A stretch of 64,000 bases of DNA, from contig NC_020175.2 in NCBI RefSeq assembly GCF_000224145.3, positions 1,366,881-1,430,880 on the forward strand, read 5' to 3'. The stretch is from Ciona intestinalis. Lineage: Eukaryota; Chordata; Ascidiacea; Phlebobranchia; Cionidae. A program made the position numbers and the translations under genes. Positions 1-10,600 of this stretch are shown here, one piece after another. The notes below the pieces were generated by a model that was not told the DNA's origin, did not search any database, and saw nothing but the letters and a program-made list of their open reading frames with translations. The stretch's first letter is position 1; every line of letters starts with the position of its first letter.

Positions 1-179
1 TGTTCTGTTATGAAAGGTACAAGGTGTAATGTAATAGAGATATTTATCAGAGGGGCCAAAGAGTTTGTTTTGAACATATGTGTATATTCCTATGTTTTGT
101 TGGGTTGAGTTTCCTAAATATTTTACAAATAAAATAAAAATTAAGAATTGAATAAAGTAAAAACAACAGAATTTTTTAG

Positions 180-2044
180 TTTGGTTTCAAATTCAGAACA
201 GAAATGGTGGAAAAAAAAGGAAGCTGCTGAAAAACCAAAGCAAGAAGTTAAAGAAGCTTCAAAAGTTGCCCCTGCTGCGAGGGGTGGCATGAGGGGTCGT
301 GGAAGAGCGGCTCCGGCCCCTGCACGTGGTGCTGCAGCACGAGGTCGTGCAGCTTCCAGGGCTACACCAGCTAGAGGTCGAGCGGCACCTGCCCGTGGTG
401 GAAGAGGAGCCGCGACACCAACTGCTGCATCTTCTAATACAAAATGTGAGAAAGATGCGGCTTCTCCTCAACCTGTGGCTTCTGTAAGTAGGAGGGTTTC
501 TTTAACTTTATGGTTAATTTGAAAGTTAAATATAACTTAATTTTATTGTGAAAAGGTGATAAGCCTAATATGACTTCAATAAAAAACTATTGGTGTATGA
601 CTTATTGTAAATGATTGTATAGGAAAAGATAAAGTATTTTTTTTTTTTTTTAATTTTTGAGTATACTATATAAAAATACAAATATTTTAAAAGCAAATGT
701 GAGTTTATAGTTTATGGATATTATATTCTTTTATACATTCACTTGAACATTTAATAAAATGGCGTACCTTCCACCAGACCACCCCTGTCGTAAGCGCAAC
801 TGCACCAATCAACCGAGTGACACATCATGCACGTCTTGGACTCGCACGTGCCCTTGCGCGAACTGACGATGAAAAATCGAACGCACGAACAAGATATGAA
901 GAAGTTATCAAGATGGCTCCTGAAGTGAGTGAAATAAAATCGTGTGTTGTTTTATTATGTGGGTGAGGTCGTACAGTGTGGCACGCCATGATGCATGAGA
1001 ATAATATGAATTGATAGTAAATAACCTTGTGTTCCAGATACACGACGCTTATATTGAGTTGGCTGATCTCTTGGTACGTTTGGACCCTTTGGCCGCAGTT
1101 GATATTTATTGCCGGTATTTACCTTGTTTCTAACATATTAAACAAAATTACATACGTGGTAACTTATAAGTGAAAAAGGTGTGTATGATTAGACATGTTA
1201 TAACAATTGTCTCTTTCCTTTAATACCTACACTAGTGCACACTAACCTTTTTTGGGTTGGTGAACCCCTAAAATTTTTGCGATGAACTCATGCACCCCTG
1301 ATTGCTTTAACGTAAAACTAATGACATTTCACAATTTCAAGTGATGCGAGATATAGAATTCATATCTGTAGGATAGTGGCTAAATTTGTTAAAAATGTTC
1401 AAAAACTAAATATTGTTGTTGTAAATTTTTAAAGTTTGTGATGTACCCTTGAATACCTTTTCAGGTCATATTACATGTACTTCATATGTTCATGATATAC
1501 ATGCATTGATGCATATATACTTCATTATAGATTTCCAAGTTCGGGAGAAGAAGATTCATTTGACGACGCTTATATAAGCGGTGAGATCGTTAGTATTTTG
1601 ATGAAACATGAGAAATATGAAGATCAAAGACTTGTTCAACATATGGTTAAGTGGGGTAGAGTTATGGGGATAGGTGAGTAGAATTCAATGTGTGTTGTTA
1701 ATTGCCATATGTATTGCTAAGCATATGGTGCTTATACAGTATGGAGTTTTTCAAATACGAAACTACTGTATGTTTACCGTATGTTTAGTGTAACATAATT
1801 TTTTCTCTATGTGTTTCTTGCTCTTCTTACTCAAAAAAAACATTTTGTCCTGGATATAATTATGTAAGTATGGCATTTACATTATTATCAAACGTTTATC
1901 TCAGGAGTTCTTGAAAAATACATGGGAATCCTGGATTCCAAGTTTAAAACTGAGATGTTAAAAAACATATACGCTGGTGTTCATAGAAAAGATATTGACG
2001 ACCCAGACTTAGCTGCCTTCTTCAAGTTTAAATGCTGGATTTGA
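180..2044 (+). CDS. TPR-like conserved protein, 5' end missing
   Basis: Five exons are seen: 180-483, 778-924, 1038-1114, 1531-1673 and 1905-2044. All have GT/AG borders, and the frame stays open across every junction, giving about 270 residues to the stop at 2042-2044. The first visible exon encodes a basic tail rich in Arg, Ala, Gly and Pro (repeats such as RGRAAPA), probably a disordered RNA- or nucleic-acid-binding stretch. The second and third exons encode paired helices of TPR type, with ALARTDDEKSNARTRYEEV followed by APEIHDAYIELADLLVRLD. The last two exons form a well-ordered C-terminal domain ending FFKFKCWI. I do not recognise the family by name. The start codon lies outside the window, since the first exon follows an AG at 178-179 and has phase 2. 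Function is unknown; a scaffold role is only inferred from the TPR helices. Confidence 0.72.
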
Positions 2045-2466
2045 GTTTTTACCTGGATGACTTTTACCTGCTGTGCCACCATTACTACCAACACTGTGCT
2101 TTTTATACACTGTGTGTATTGCAAAGGGCCTTCTGTCATTGAAAGTGTTGACCTTTTCCATTGTAGCTGTTTATTCATTCCACTCTGCCACTGTGCTTTG
2201 CTTTTCATTAATTTGCTTCATTTTCACTGTAGTTTACATTAGCAACGTATCAATGTCTTAGTGTTGTTAACCAGTAGTAAATGTTATTTTCAAAATAAGT
2301 CTTATCTTTTTAAGAAAACCTCTTCGGGTCGTAGATATTCGCTTTTGCGGGAAAACAGCGTTTCTATTGCAGGAAAGTTCGTATTTGACCCCGCCCTACG
2401 TGTGTTCTACATTTTGCTTCCTATCTGCTCTAAAAACAATAGTTTCGTTAAACACCTTTTAAATCA

Positions 2467-2472
2467 AATAAA
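2467..2472 (+). terminator. Candidate polyadenylation signal of the TPR-like gene
   Basis: An AATAAA hexamer lies about 420 bp after the stop codon of the TPR-like gene. No transcript evidence is available, so the 3' UTR extent is inferred. Confidence 0.4.
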
Positions 2473-2499
2473 CCATGACCATACAAGGTGATTTGAAAT

Positions 2500-4140
2500 G
2501 AAAATATAGTGAACACCTGGCCAAATATAGTCCTATGTACAGCGCAAAATGCCGAACCTTTTTCTTTTCTCAAACAATATAGCGACATATTGGTCATGAC
2601 AGCGAAGGATAAATAAATGTCCCAAGTGCGAAGGTATACGAGATGTAAATTCAGAACGCGCTGCTCGTTGTTGCTTGTTCAAACAATAAAAAAAATTAAT
2701 GACTGACTGGTAAACAAAATTGGCTCAGTTTGTGGTGTGTTGTTCTCAGTTTCTTTTCTTCGTCAGACAGTTGTTCTTTTCCATGCGGCCAGAACCGTTT
2801 AAGGTGGCTGTACACAGTATACGGCATGCGAAGTGCGCTCGCTTGTTGTATCTAGTAGGCTATGATATGATGGGTAACCCCACCTCTCCTAACTAGTATG
2901 ATGGGGAAACCCCCGTTGTCTCCAATAAAAAGGTGTAAAGACCAGTGTATTCGCGTATCGCGTGATGAGTCACAGACAGGTCGGGTTGCCATAGGGCAAT
3001 ATTTCATAACAAAGTACATATAAGCGATCAGTACAAAATTCGTACAGATTAGAGAAAACGACAAGTATGGAAATCATGAGAAATATAGTAGGGTGGCGAA
3101 AGATTGGACACTTTGTCAGACGAGACTTTTTTTAATTTTCTTTTTACGGACCTCCATTTAATGATAATCAGGAAAATAAGGTTACAGAATTATTCGACCG
3201 TATTATCACGACTTTATAAAACGCCCGTAAAATATTAAGATGCAATTTTTAATGCTCGCTAAATCATAGTAAAGCCGAAGAAAATTTTTAGTTTGCGTGT
3301 GCGAATGATTAAACTAGTTTCATAGCTTCATAAAACAACCTTGAATATTTCGTACAGTTTGATTTTGTCTCAAAAAAACTAGTTTTAGTTTTGTAAAACA
3401 AACACTGAGATATAGCCTAAGCATGAAGAAAATAGGCAGGGGTCTATTTCGCATTTTCTTATACCTGATGTTATACTATGTTCTTATATTTAACATACTT
3501 TTTTAATATTTAAAAACAGTAATCAGCTTTGACGGGCGTTTTTATAAAGTCGTGATGATATTGTCGAATTATTCCGCAACACTATTTTTCTGATTATCAC
3601 TTAATGGGGTCTGTAAAAAGAAAATTATATAAGCGTGTAATTTATAAAAATATAATATACGAACCGATGTTTTAAATACAGAAACAAAAAGGAATATCAT
3701 TATTATTGCTTCCTCCGAATGGCGGTTCTATTTACGATTTCAGCTCAATGCTCCGACAAACATAGCATTCCAAACCACATCCAATATCGAACCTTCAGCG
3801 TGGCTTGTACGGATGATATCGCTGAAGAAATCGAAGATATTGGAAATGGGGCGAGGTTCCCGATTGCTTGTACTGATGATTTATATAGAGAGGTTCACCC
3901 AGACATTTAAAACTTTAACATTAGATTTGCACCAGCTGCAATTGGTTGGAATTATTTTTATCACTGCGATGTTTCCTATATATATTATCTTCAACTTGTT
4001 ATTTTTAAAATTTAATTCCATGTAAGGCCAACGCAATAATGGATGTTTCCCTCGGCAATTACGATACTTAATGGCAATTCTCCATACTAGTCATTCCTTA
4101 CGTCTTGTCCAAATTGTCAGCCATACAGTAATAATCCCAC
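2500..4140. other. Intergenic stretch without a gene
   Basis: No convincing exon is seen; reading frames are short and lack conserved motifs. It holds one inverted-repeat element (3085-3645) listed separately. The rest is AT-rich single-copy-looking DNA. Confidence 0.55.
3085..3645. mobile_element. Non-autonomous inverted-repeat element (MITE-like)
   Basis: Sequence at about 3130-3235 reappears as its reverse complement at about 3530-3635, sharing TGATAATCAG, CACGACTTTATAAA and ACGCCCGT. The arms are roughly 100 bp and surround about 290 bp of AT-rich spacer without an ORF. The left end (TAGTAGGGTGGCGAAAGATT) resembles the TIR of the MITE family at 42765, 48117 and elsewhere, so this may be a diverged relative or a nested insertion. 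Right edge and target duplication are not resolved. Confidence 0.55.
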
Positions 4141-4144
4141 ACAC

Positions 4145-4480
4145 ACATTTACATATGTTGTAACTGGTTGTCCCCATCACCCGAGTATGAATGAATGAAT
4201 GTAACTTTATCCTCGCGTGGCCGGAAAGCGACAGTCGTTATAACACGGGTGTTCATACACCTCGTGCTAGCTTACGAGTTACGATGTATGTTGCTTTGTA
4301 GGTGATATTTTTTTTGGATTTTTTCATTTTTTTAAATATGGCTGATAATTTGGACAACCCATTAGTGACCACTGGGTTAAAGCAATTGGCGTTAAGTGTC
4401 TTGCCCAAGGATACATACGTCCACAATGGTAGCAGCAACGAGCCTTAAACCTTTAGACACCCGTTGTTGGTATATTGTTT
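4145..4480. repeat. Interspersed SINE-like repeat, longest copy
   Basis: Two modules found elsewhere in the window occur here side by side. Module A (about 4205-4300) contains CCTCGCGTGG, AGTCGTTATAACACGGGTGT and CATACACCTCGTGC. It recurs near 12995, 33093, 42030, 58947, 59060 and 59385, and inverted near 38735 and 49367. Module B (about 4325-4470) contains GCTGATAATTTGGACAACCC and CTTGCCCAAGGATACATACG and recurs near 10155 and 13780. The order A then B suggests one long family of which most copies are fragments. The copy at 10155 ends in a reversed tRNA A-box-like sequence, so a tRNA-derived SINE is likely. Confidence 0.6.
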
Positions 4481-4873
4481 GTGAGCTGATTGCAGGTGAT
4501 CTGCAGTTGACTTCGTGCGCTCGTGGGTGTCTAAAGCTACGTCCTTGTCTAGGTTATCTAGGAGTTGTCGTTTGCCGTTTCCTAGTCTGGGTTATCTAGG
4601 GTTTTGGCTGGCAAGAAATCACACGGTTCTGCACACTCAGTTACAGTAACTGGGAAAAAGGAATTACGGGTGTCAGACGAACCGGCGTGATAAATGGCGG
4701 TAACGAGGTTATAATGCAAAGGACACAATTGGGAACTTCGGCGCTAACTCGGTTAACGGCAGGGTGCATCCGCCGCGTTGTGGGAAAGTTAGCACGCGAC
4801 GTCAAACATTTGGTCAATATTGGGGACAAAAGAATTCGTGTGACGTAATATTACGACGGGCCGCTACAAACCC

Positions 4874-4882
4874 ATTACCTAC
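4874..4882. repeat. Left 9-bp target-site duplication of the foldback element
   Basis: ATTACCTAC directly precedes the element and is repeated perfectly at 6928-6936 directly after it. Confidence 0.85.
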
Positions 4883-6927
4883 ACCAAGGTGATCCTAGAA
4901 TACAGATATTCTAGCGGCCATTTTCGATACCTTCTACTGGTACCACTAACCTAAAATTTGGACACTGTACTAACTAGACCCTAGCGGTACCGATTCTAAA
5001 ATGAAAAATTTAAAATTCGAAAAAATATTAATTATGAATATTAATATTCGTCATAAAAACATATTTATAGAATTTTCTCCCGATTCAGCTTCGAATATGT
5101 TATAGCGCTATGTGATACCTAAAATATGAAACATTATTTTCTTTAAAAAAGTGCGGGGATAGATGTTAAATATAAAAAAGTATGATCATAACTTGAATCA
5201 TATAAATATTATATTTTCGATTTTTTTTGCGAAAATATAACTTACGCATACATCTATGTAGGTCACTAGCATGTTATCCACATCGAAAAAAAAATTAATT
5301 TCAACTTTTTTTTATAACTGAATATTAATATTCGTCATAAAAATATATTTATAGAATTTTCTCCCGATCCAGCTTCGAATATGTTATAGCGCTACGTAAT
5401 ACCTAAAAAATGAAACCTCATTTTCTTCAAAAAAGTGCGGGGAAGGGTTCAGAATACAAACAAGTATGAGGGTCATAACTCGAATCATACAAGTATTAAA
5501 TTTTAAAATATTTCGGCGAAAATATAACNNNNNNNNNNNNNNNNNNNNNNNNNNNNNNNNNNNNNNNNNNNNNNNNNNTGAAATATCGTTTTCTTCAAAC
5601 AAGTGCGGGGATGGATGTTAAATATTTTGGAGAGTATTAATTACTCGAATTTCGTGTTTATATATTTTATTTGCACGAACGCAAAAATAGTACATATTAA
5701 TCCACATAAATGTTTTTATAACAAAATTATAACAGTAAATATAAGAATATTGATATACCTAGTGAGGCTAAAAGTATCGGCGTTAAATGGTTTTGTATCA
5801 ATTGCTCTGACTAATTTGTTTACTACCTATGATAACTATGTGTTTTCAGTTATATTCTACAGGAATCCGACGATGATCAACGAACAGACAACGAGGAGAT
5901 CACTAAATCTTTGGTCACTATTCCTCACTTTTTACTCTTCTATTAATTCTGCATCGTATCAGTTTGCAGAATAGTAGAAGAGTAAAGTGTTTAGATTACA
6001 ACTGCACAAAGCCAACAACGTTAAAACTCTATAAATGCCAAAGATGAACACATTCGCAAATTAAATAACGGAGGTGATTTCTTGATTATCATAAAATGGG
6101 CGAAAGCGACCTCGCACCTCTACTTCAGGCGTTTCTATAACAAACAGGTTTATCTTCTTTTCCTTTAGACATTCATTATTGTCTGCGACAATTCGATCGA
6201 GCCTATCAATTAATCTTAGAGGCTTCAAGAACAAAAAATCTTTTGTATTAATTGAAACAAATAAATTAAAATTCTTATATTTCCAGGTACGTAAGTACGG
6301 ACAGGATAACCGTAAATAACCCGAAATTCGAGTAATTAATACTCTCCACAATATTTAACATCCATCCCCGCACTTTTTTGAAGAAAATGATGTTTCATTT
6401 TTTAGGTATTACGTAGCGCTATAACATATTCGAAGCTGGATCGGGAGAAAATTCTATAAATATATTTTTATGACGAATATTAATATTCAGTTATAAAAAA
6501 AAGTTGAAATTAATTTTTTTTTCGATGTGGATAACATGCTAGTGACCTACATAGATGTATGCGTAAGTTATATTTTCGCAAAAAAAATCGAAAATATAAT
6601 ATTTATATGATTCAAGTTATGATCATACTTTTTTATATTTAACATCTATATCCCCGCACTTTTTTAAAGAAAATAATGTTTCATATTTTAGGTATCACAT
6701 AGCGCTATAACATATTCGAAGCTGAATCGGGAGAAAATTCTATAAATATGTTTTTATGACGAATATTAATATTCATAATTAATATTTTTTCGAATTTTAA
6801 ATTTTTCAATTTAGAATCGGTACCGCTGGGTTCTAGTTAGTACAGTGTCCAAATTTTAGGTTAGTGGTACCAGTAGAAGGTATCGAAAATGGCCGCTAGA
6901 ATATCTGTATTCTAGGATCACCTTGGT
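4883..6927. mobile_element. Foldback DNA transposon with long inverted arms, Mutator-like by target duplication
   Basis: The element starts ACCAAGGTGATCC and ends with its exact reverse complement. The left arm (4883 to about 5654, with a 50-bp gap at 5529-5578) and the right arm (about 6322-6927) are near-identical inverted copies. Within each arm a module of roughly 285 bp beginning GAATATTAATATTCGTCAT is tandemly repeated. The left arm seems to hold one more module than the right. The 667-bp centre has only short reading frames and no recognisable transposase, so the element is non-autonomous. A perfect 9-bp duplication (ATTACCTAC) flanks it; 9 bp is typical of Mutator-like elements. High arm identity suggests recent insertion. 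A truncated relative lies at 49852-50068. Confidence 0.85.
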
Positions 6928-7000
6928 ATTACCTACTGGTTACAGGCAGGCGCGCTAACCACTTTGCCGGCACCGAGTATGAATAAGTTACGTTAGTACA
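6928..7000 (-). repeat. tRNA-like head of a SINE, cut by the foldback insertion
   Basis: Read on the minus strand this gives GTGCCGGCAAAGTGGTTAGC, a good tRNA A-box context, then GCGCCTGCCTGTAACC. The continuation lies on the other side of the foldback element (about 4850-4882, minus strand), where GGTAATGGGTTTGTAGC resembles a decayed B box. Removing the 2,045-bp element and one target copy restores a continuous tRNA-like head. Confidence 0.6.
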
Positions 7001-7642
7001 GTACTGATGACTGATCTTCCCATACATTATTTATCCTTCATTGTTATGACCATTGTGCCTGTAATTATGTGTGACTACTGAGAATTCTTACAATAAATTT
7101 TTTTAAAATCCTAATGGTATATGGTTTAAGTCAGAGTCCGTATTTTTTTGGTAAAGTAGAGTGATGAGGGAAGATGAGACATCTTTTCATTCTATTTTTA
7201 CTTCCCATTTAGTAGTAAACAAAGAGCATTCAAAAAGTTATAAAGCCGTATCCTCACGACTCCCATAGACCGTTGTTATTGTTTAAAACACGATCAGGAT
7301 ATTTGGATATTGTGTGCTAAAGGTGTAGCCTACCATCTTATACCCCACACTACTATATATATCTTTCGTTGTACGCATACCTATTCTTGAATATTGGATA
7401 CCATTAATGCTACATGTGTTGCACAAGTACATTACCACTAGCAAGCATGTGTAATAAAAACATGATATAATTTTACACGAAACGTTACGCACTTTCAAGA
7501 TAAATATACACAGAATCACGTGGGCTCATACGTAAATAAATGACGCAACGGGGAATTCCCCTTAAGACACGTGAAGATTGGTATGTGTGTATAAAGTTGT
7601 TAGTTCAGTTTTCATGTGTTTTTAAACCATAATATATAAAGT
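7001..7642. other. Intergenic, upstream of DDX28
   Basis: It holds a MITE copy (about 7155-7365) and then roughly 280 bp of AT-rich DNA before the DDX28 start. AG-ended pyrimidine-rich stretches near 7595-7610 could be trans-splice or 5' UTR acceptors. No gene is seen. Confidence 0.5.
7155..7365 (-). mobile_element. MITE copy, family M1 (inverted)
   Basis: Compared with the + strand copies at 42765 and 48117 this is the reverse orientation. It has GATGAGGGAAGATGAGACAT at one end, the internal CGTATCCTCACGAC and CACGATCAGGATATTTGGAT, and TATACCCCACACTACTA at the other end. Diverged from the other copies. Confidence 0.65.
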
Positions 7643-10600
7643 ATGGGAACCCTAACGTGTGGTCTGGTGTCATTTATACGACTACCTATGATTAACATAT
7701 ATAGAAGGATTGAAACTACTCGTTTTATTCCGGTATTGAGTGGACAAGTACATAACAATAAAGTGAGTATGAGATTTAGGTTCAAACTTTTTTAATGCTT
7801 GTGTAATAATTTAGTGGTTAAGTTATGTTATGTCAAAGGTATGTCAAACTATATTTAAAATGAAATTGCCGGTGTTAGTGAACAATCCTCCTCCGTTATC
7901 TGCTGACGCTAAACAAAACCAATAACTAACCTTTAAACCCTATAACAACTAGCCCTTGCCCCTAACTATTAACCTCTAGAATTGCTTTATAGTAAAGTTA
8001 AACATATACAATACCTTTTATAATATGTATTTAGATATATAGTATGTCATTTTGCTAATAGTTCTGTTTGTTGTATTAGATAATCTAATTTTTGTTACTG
8101 TATTTAAAATAACAAATAAAAATTATGGTATGTATGTTACGTTATTTAGCCTATAAATGTTTTTGCTGCCAAGCATGTTGTTTAAAAGGGATCTTTTGGC
8201 AATTTTTAAAATTCTAAAACTAAAGAACCAATGCTTCCTTTCAGGTCACCTTTATCATTACCTTTGAGCTTGACATAAATTTTTTTTTTTTTTAAAACTT
8301 GTATTCATAGAACGAACATGTCAATAAAGAGGATGTTCCAATTATACGTTTCCCAGTTGCACTCAAACGTAAAATCAACAAAAGAAATATTAAACAACAG
8401 AAAAGGAGCAGAAAGGGGGGTAAGTGGTTAGACTATAAGTGTAAAGTGTTGCGAGATTTTTTTGTAAGTTGTTACACAACCACAGGAATAACTTTAAGGG
8501 CGCATTTTTAAGTCATTTTTTATGATCGGATTCCTGCTGCGACCCCTCTGTCAAAATCACTTCAATGATAATAAGTGAAAACATTTGTCTTCTGCTATTG
8601 AGCTTGTTACAATTTATAGGCGTGCATTTTCTGAACAAAGTCTTGTGGACCCTTTTTTTAAAAATCCTAGTTACACTTCTGGTTATAGGGACTGTCATTG
8701 CCCCGCTATGTGAAGATAATTGAGTTACATTTATTTAATAGCAGCACATCATCCAAACCAACCTATCTATCTTATCCACAGTATCTCTTCTCAAACTTGC
8801 CAAACCTGGTAAGCTTCTAATCTCATCCAGTGACAAAGATACTTCCATGTACACCAATGAATTTATCACAAAGTTTCAACCCCCTGTGTTATCCAGCAGC
8901 ACATGGACGAGCCATAGAAGTCCAGGGAGGTCGTTTAAGATTCATTCAAATATGGAGGTATGTTAGAGGGGCGTTTGCAACTTATTTCTGGCATGGTTAG
9001 GATTCCTTGTAGAAGCCGCATTGTTTGATCCAATTTGTAGGGGTCGCACCAAAATTAACATGGAATTGGCGGTGCCTATTCCCATTGAAACCTATACTAC
9101 TCAATGTACTCATTATCTTTAGATCAGTACGGTTCTCTATCTGAAGGCTTAAACACAAGAGATATGGACATATGGTAGTGCAATAAATGTGACATTTCAT
9201 TTGTTGAATGTTTTTTTGTCAACACAGTTTAATTTAGAGTTGTAAGAAAGATTGGTAAATCATCTATGGTCTGTTACTTTTATATAACAGCACAAACATA
9301 AAAAAAATTATTTTATACAATAAAAAGCAGTTATATTTAATAATTAAGCGGAAAATTAAAACACGACAATTTATACTGATTAAATAAGAACAAGTGTTCA
9401 ATAGTTTATCACATAAAAAAATATTTTACTATGTTGTAAAATGTTTTAAAAATTTAGAATCCATCTTTTAAAGAAGAGTTCTCAAGTTTCAACGACCTTT
9501 TACTTGACACTGAAATATTACAAGCCCTTCGCCTAAATGGGCTGGACAGACCTACTGTTATTCAAGCCAAGAGTATTCCATCAATACTTAAAGGTTGGAT
9601 GGTTCTACTTCATATAAACATACATAATATCATTATACAGCCAGAGTATATTACGTTCACCTTTCACCATAATAGTTAGTAAGGTTCCTTGTGGTTGACA
9701 ACTATAAGTGAAACTGCATTTTAAACAATGTCACCCCAGATTTTGATAAAAATTTAAAAAAGCTTATGCTTATGCCTATGACTATGAGTCCCATCACCCA
9801 ATAACACAGGTGTATTGTTGTATTGTGCACGAATTAAAATTATAAACCGATCATATGGTATAAAACTTCCTTCTGCTACAAAGGTAACAACGTGATGTTC
9901 GCTGCGGAGACAGGAAGTGGAAAAACATTTGCTTATCTTCTTCCTATAATACATAAGTTGATGCGATCAAAGGCAGAGGGAGGTGGTGATCAAGTATTCG
10001 TTTCACCAAAAGCTCTTATTCTTACTCCAACTAAAGAACTTTCACAGCAAGTTCTGGTATGTGTGGAAATTATTGCTGGTTTGTATATGCAGTAATTAAA
10101 AAAGAAAGTTTTTGGAAAATAAAAAGTTAGGCTACTACATGTATTGGCTATGTACAAGTTTTTTCTGTATGGCTGATAATTTCGACAACCTATCAGTGAA
10201 CACTGGATTGGGGAAATTACCATTAAATGTGTTGACCAAGGACATATACACGAATAGGCCAACAATAGTGGCAGCATTGAGTGTTGAAATTTAGTAGATA
10301 AACACTCTAACCATGATGCTGCTGGTACAGATATATTAAAATAAACAATGTAGTCTACGAGTGACACGACTATATCATAGTAAGACCAATCTATAACCGA
10401 TGGATAAAATTACTTCTAAACTTGGCAGAGGATGGCATTGTCATTGAAACTTCCAATACAAGTGGCAAGCACGGAATCTATTGGAAAGACTGACTTCAAT
10501 GTTGATCTAATGGTGTCCACACCCGTGCCTCTTATTAATTCATTGAAACGAAGTAAGTTGATAAAGTGTCTAACTGTCTATTGTATTTATATAGTACAAG

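Noticed and set aside
5603-6351. Reading frames of 123 and 96 codons inside the foldback element
   Set aside because: AT-rich composition, no transposase motifs, and one frame lies partly in the inverted arm; chance frames.
8782-8840. A possible 27-bp intron in DDX28 between gtaagc and tcatccag
   Set aside because: Too short to be spliced, and reading through restores the DDX28-conserved PGKLLISS block in frame.
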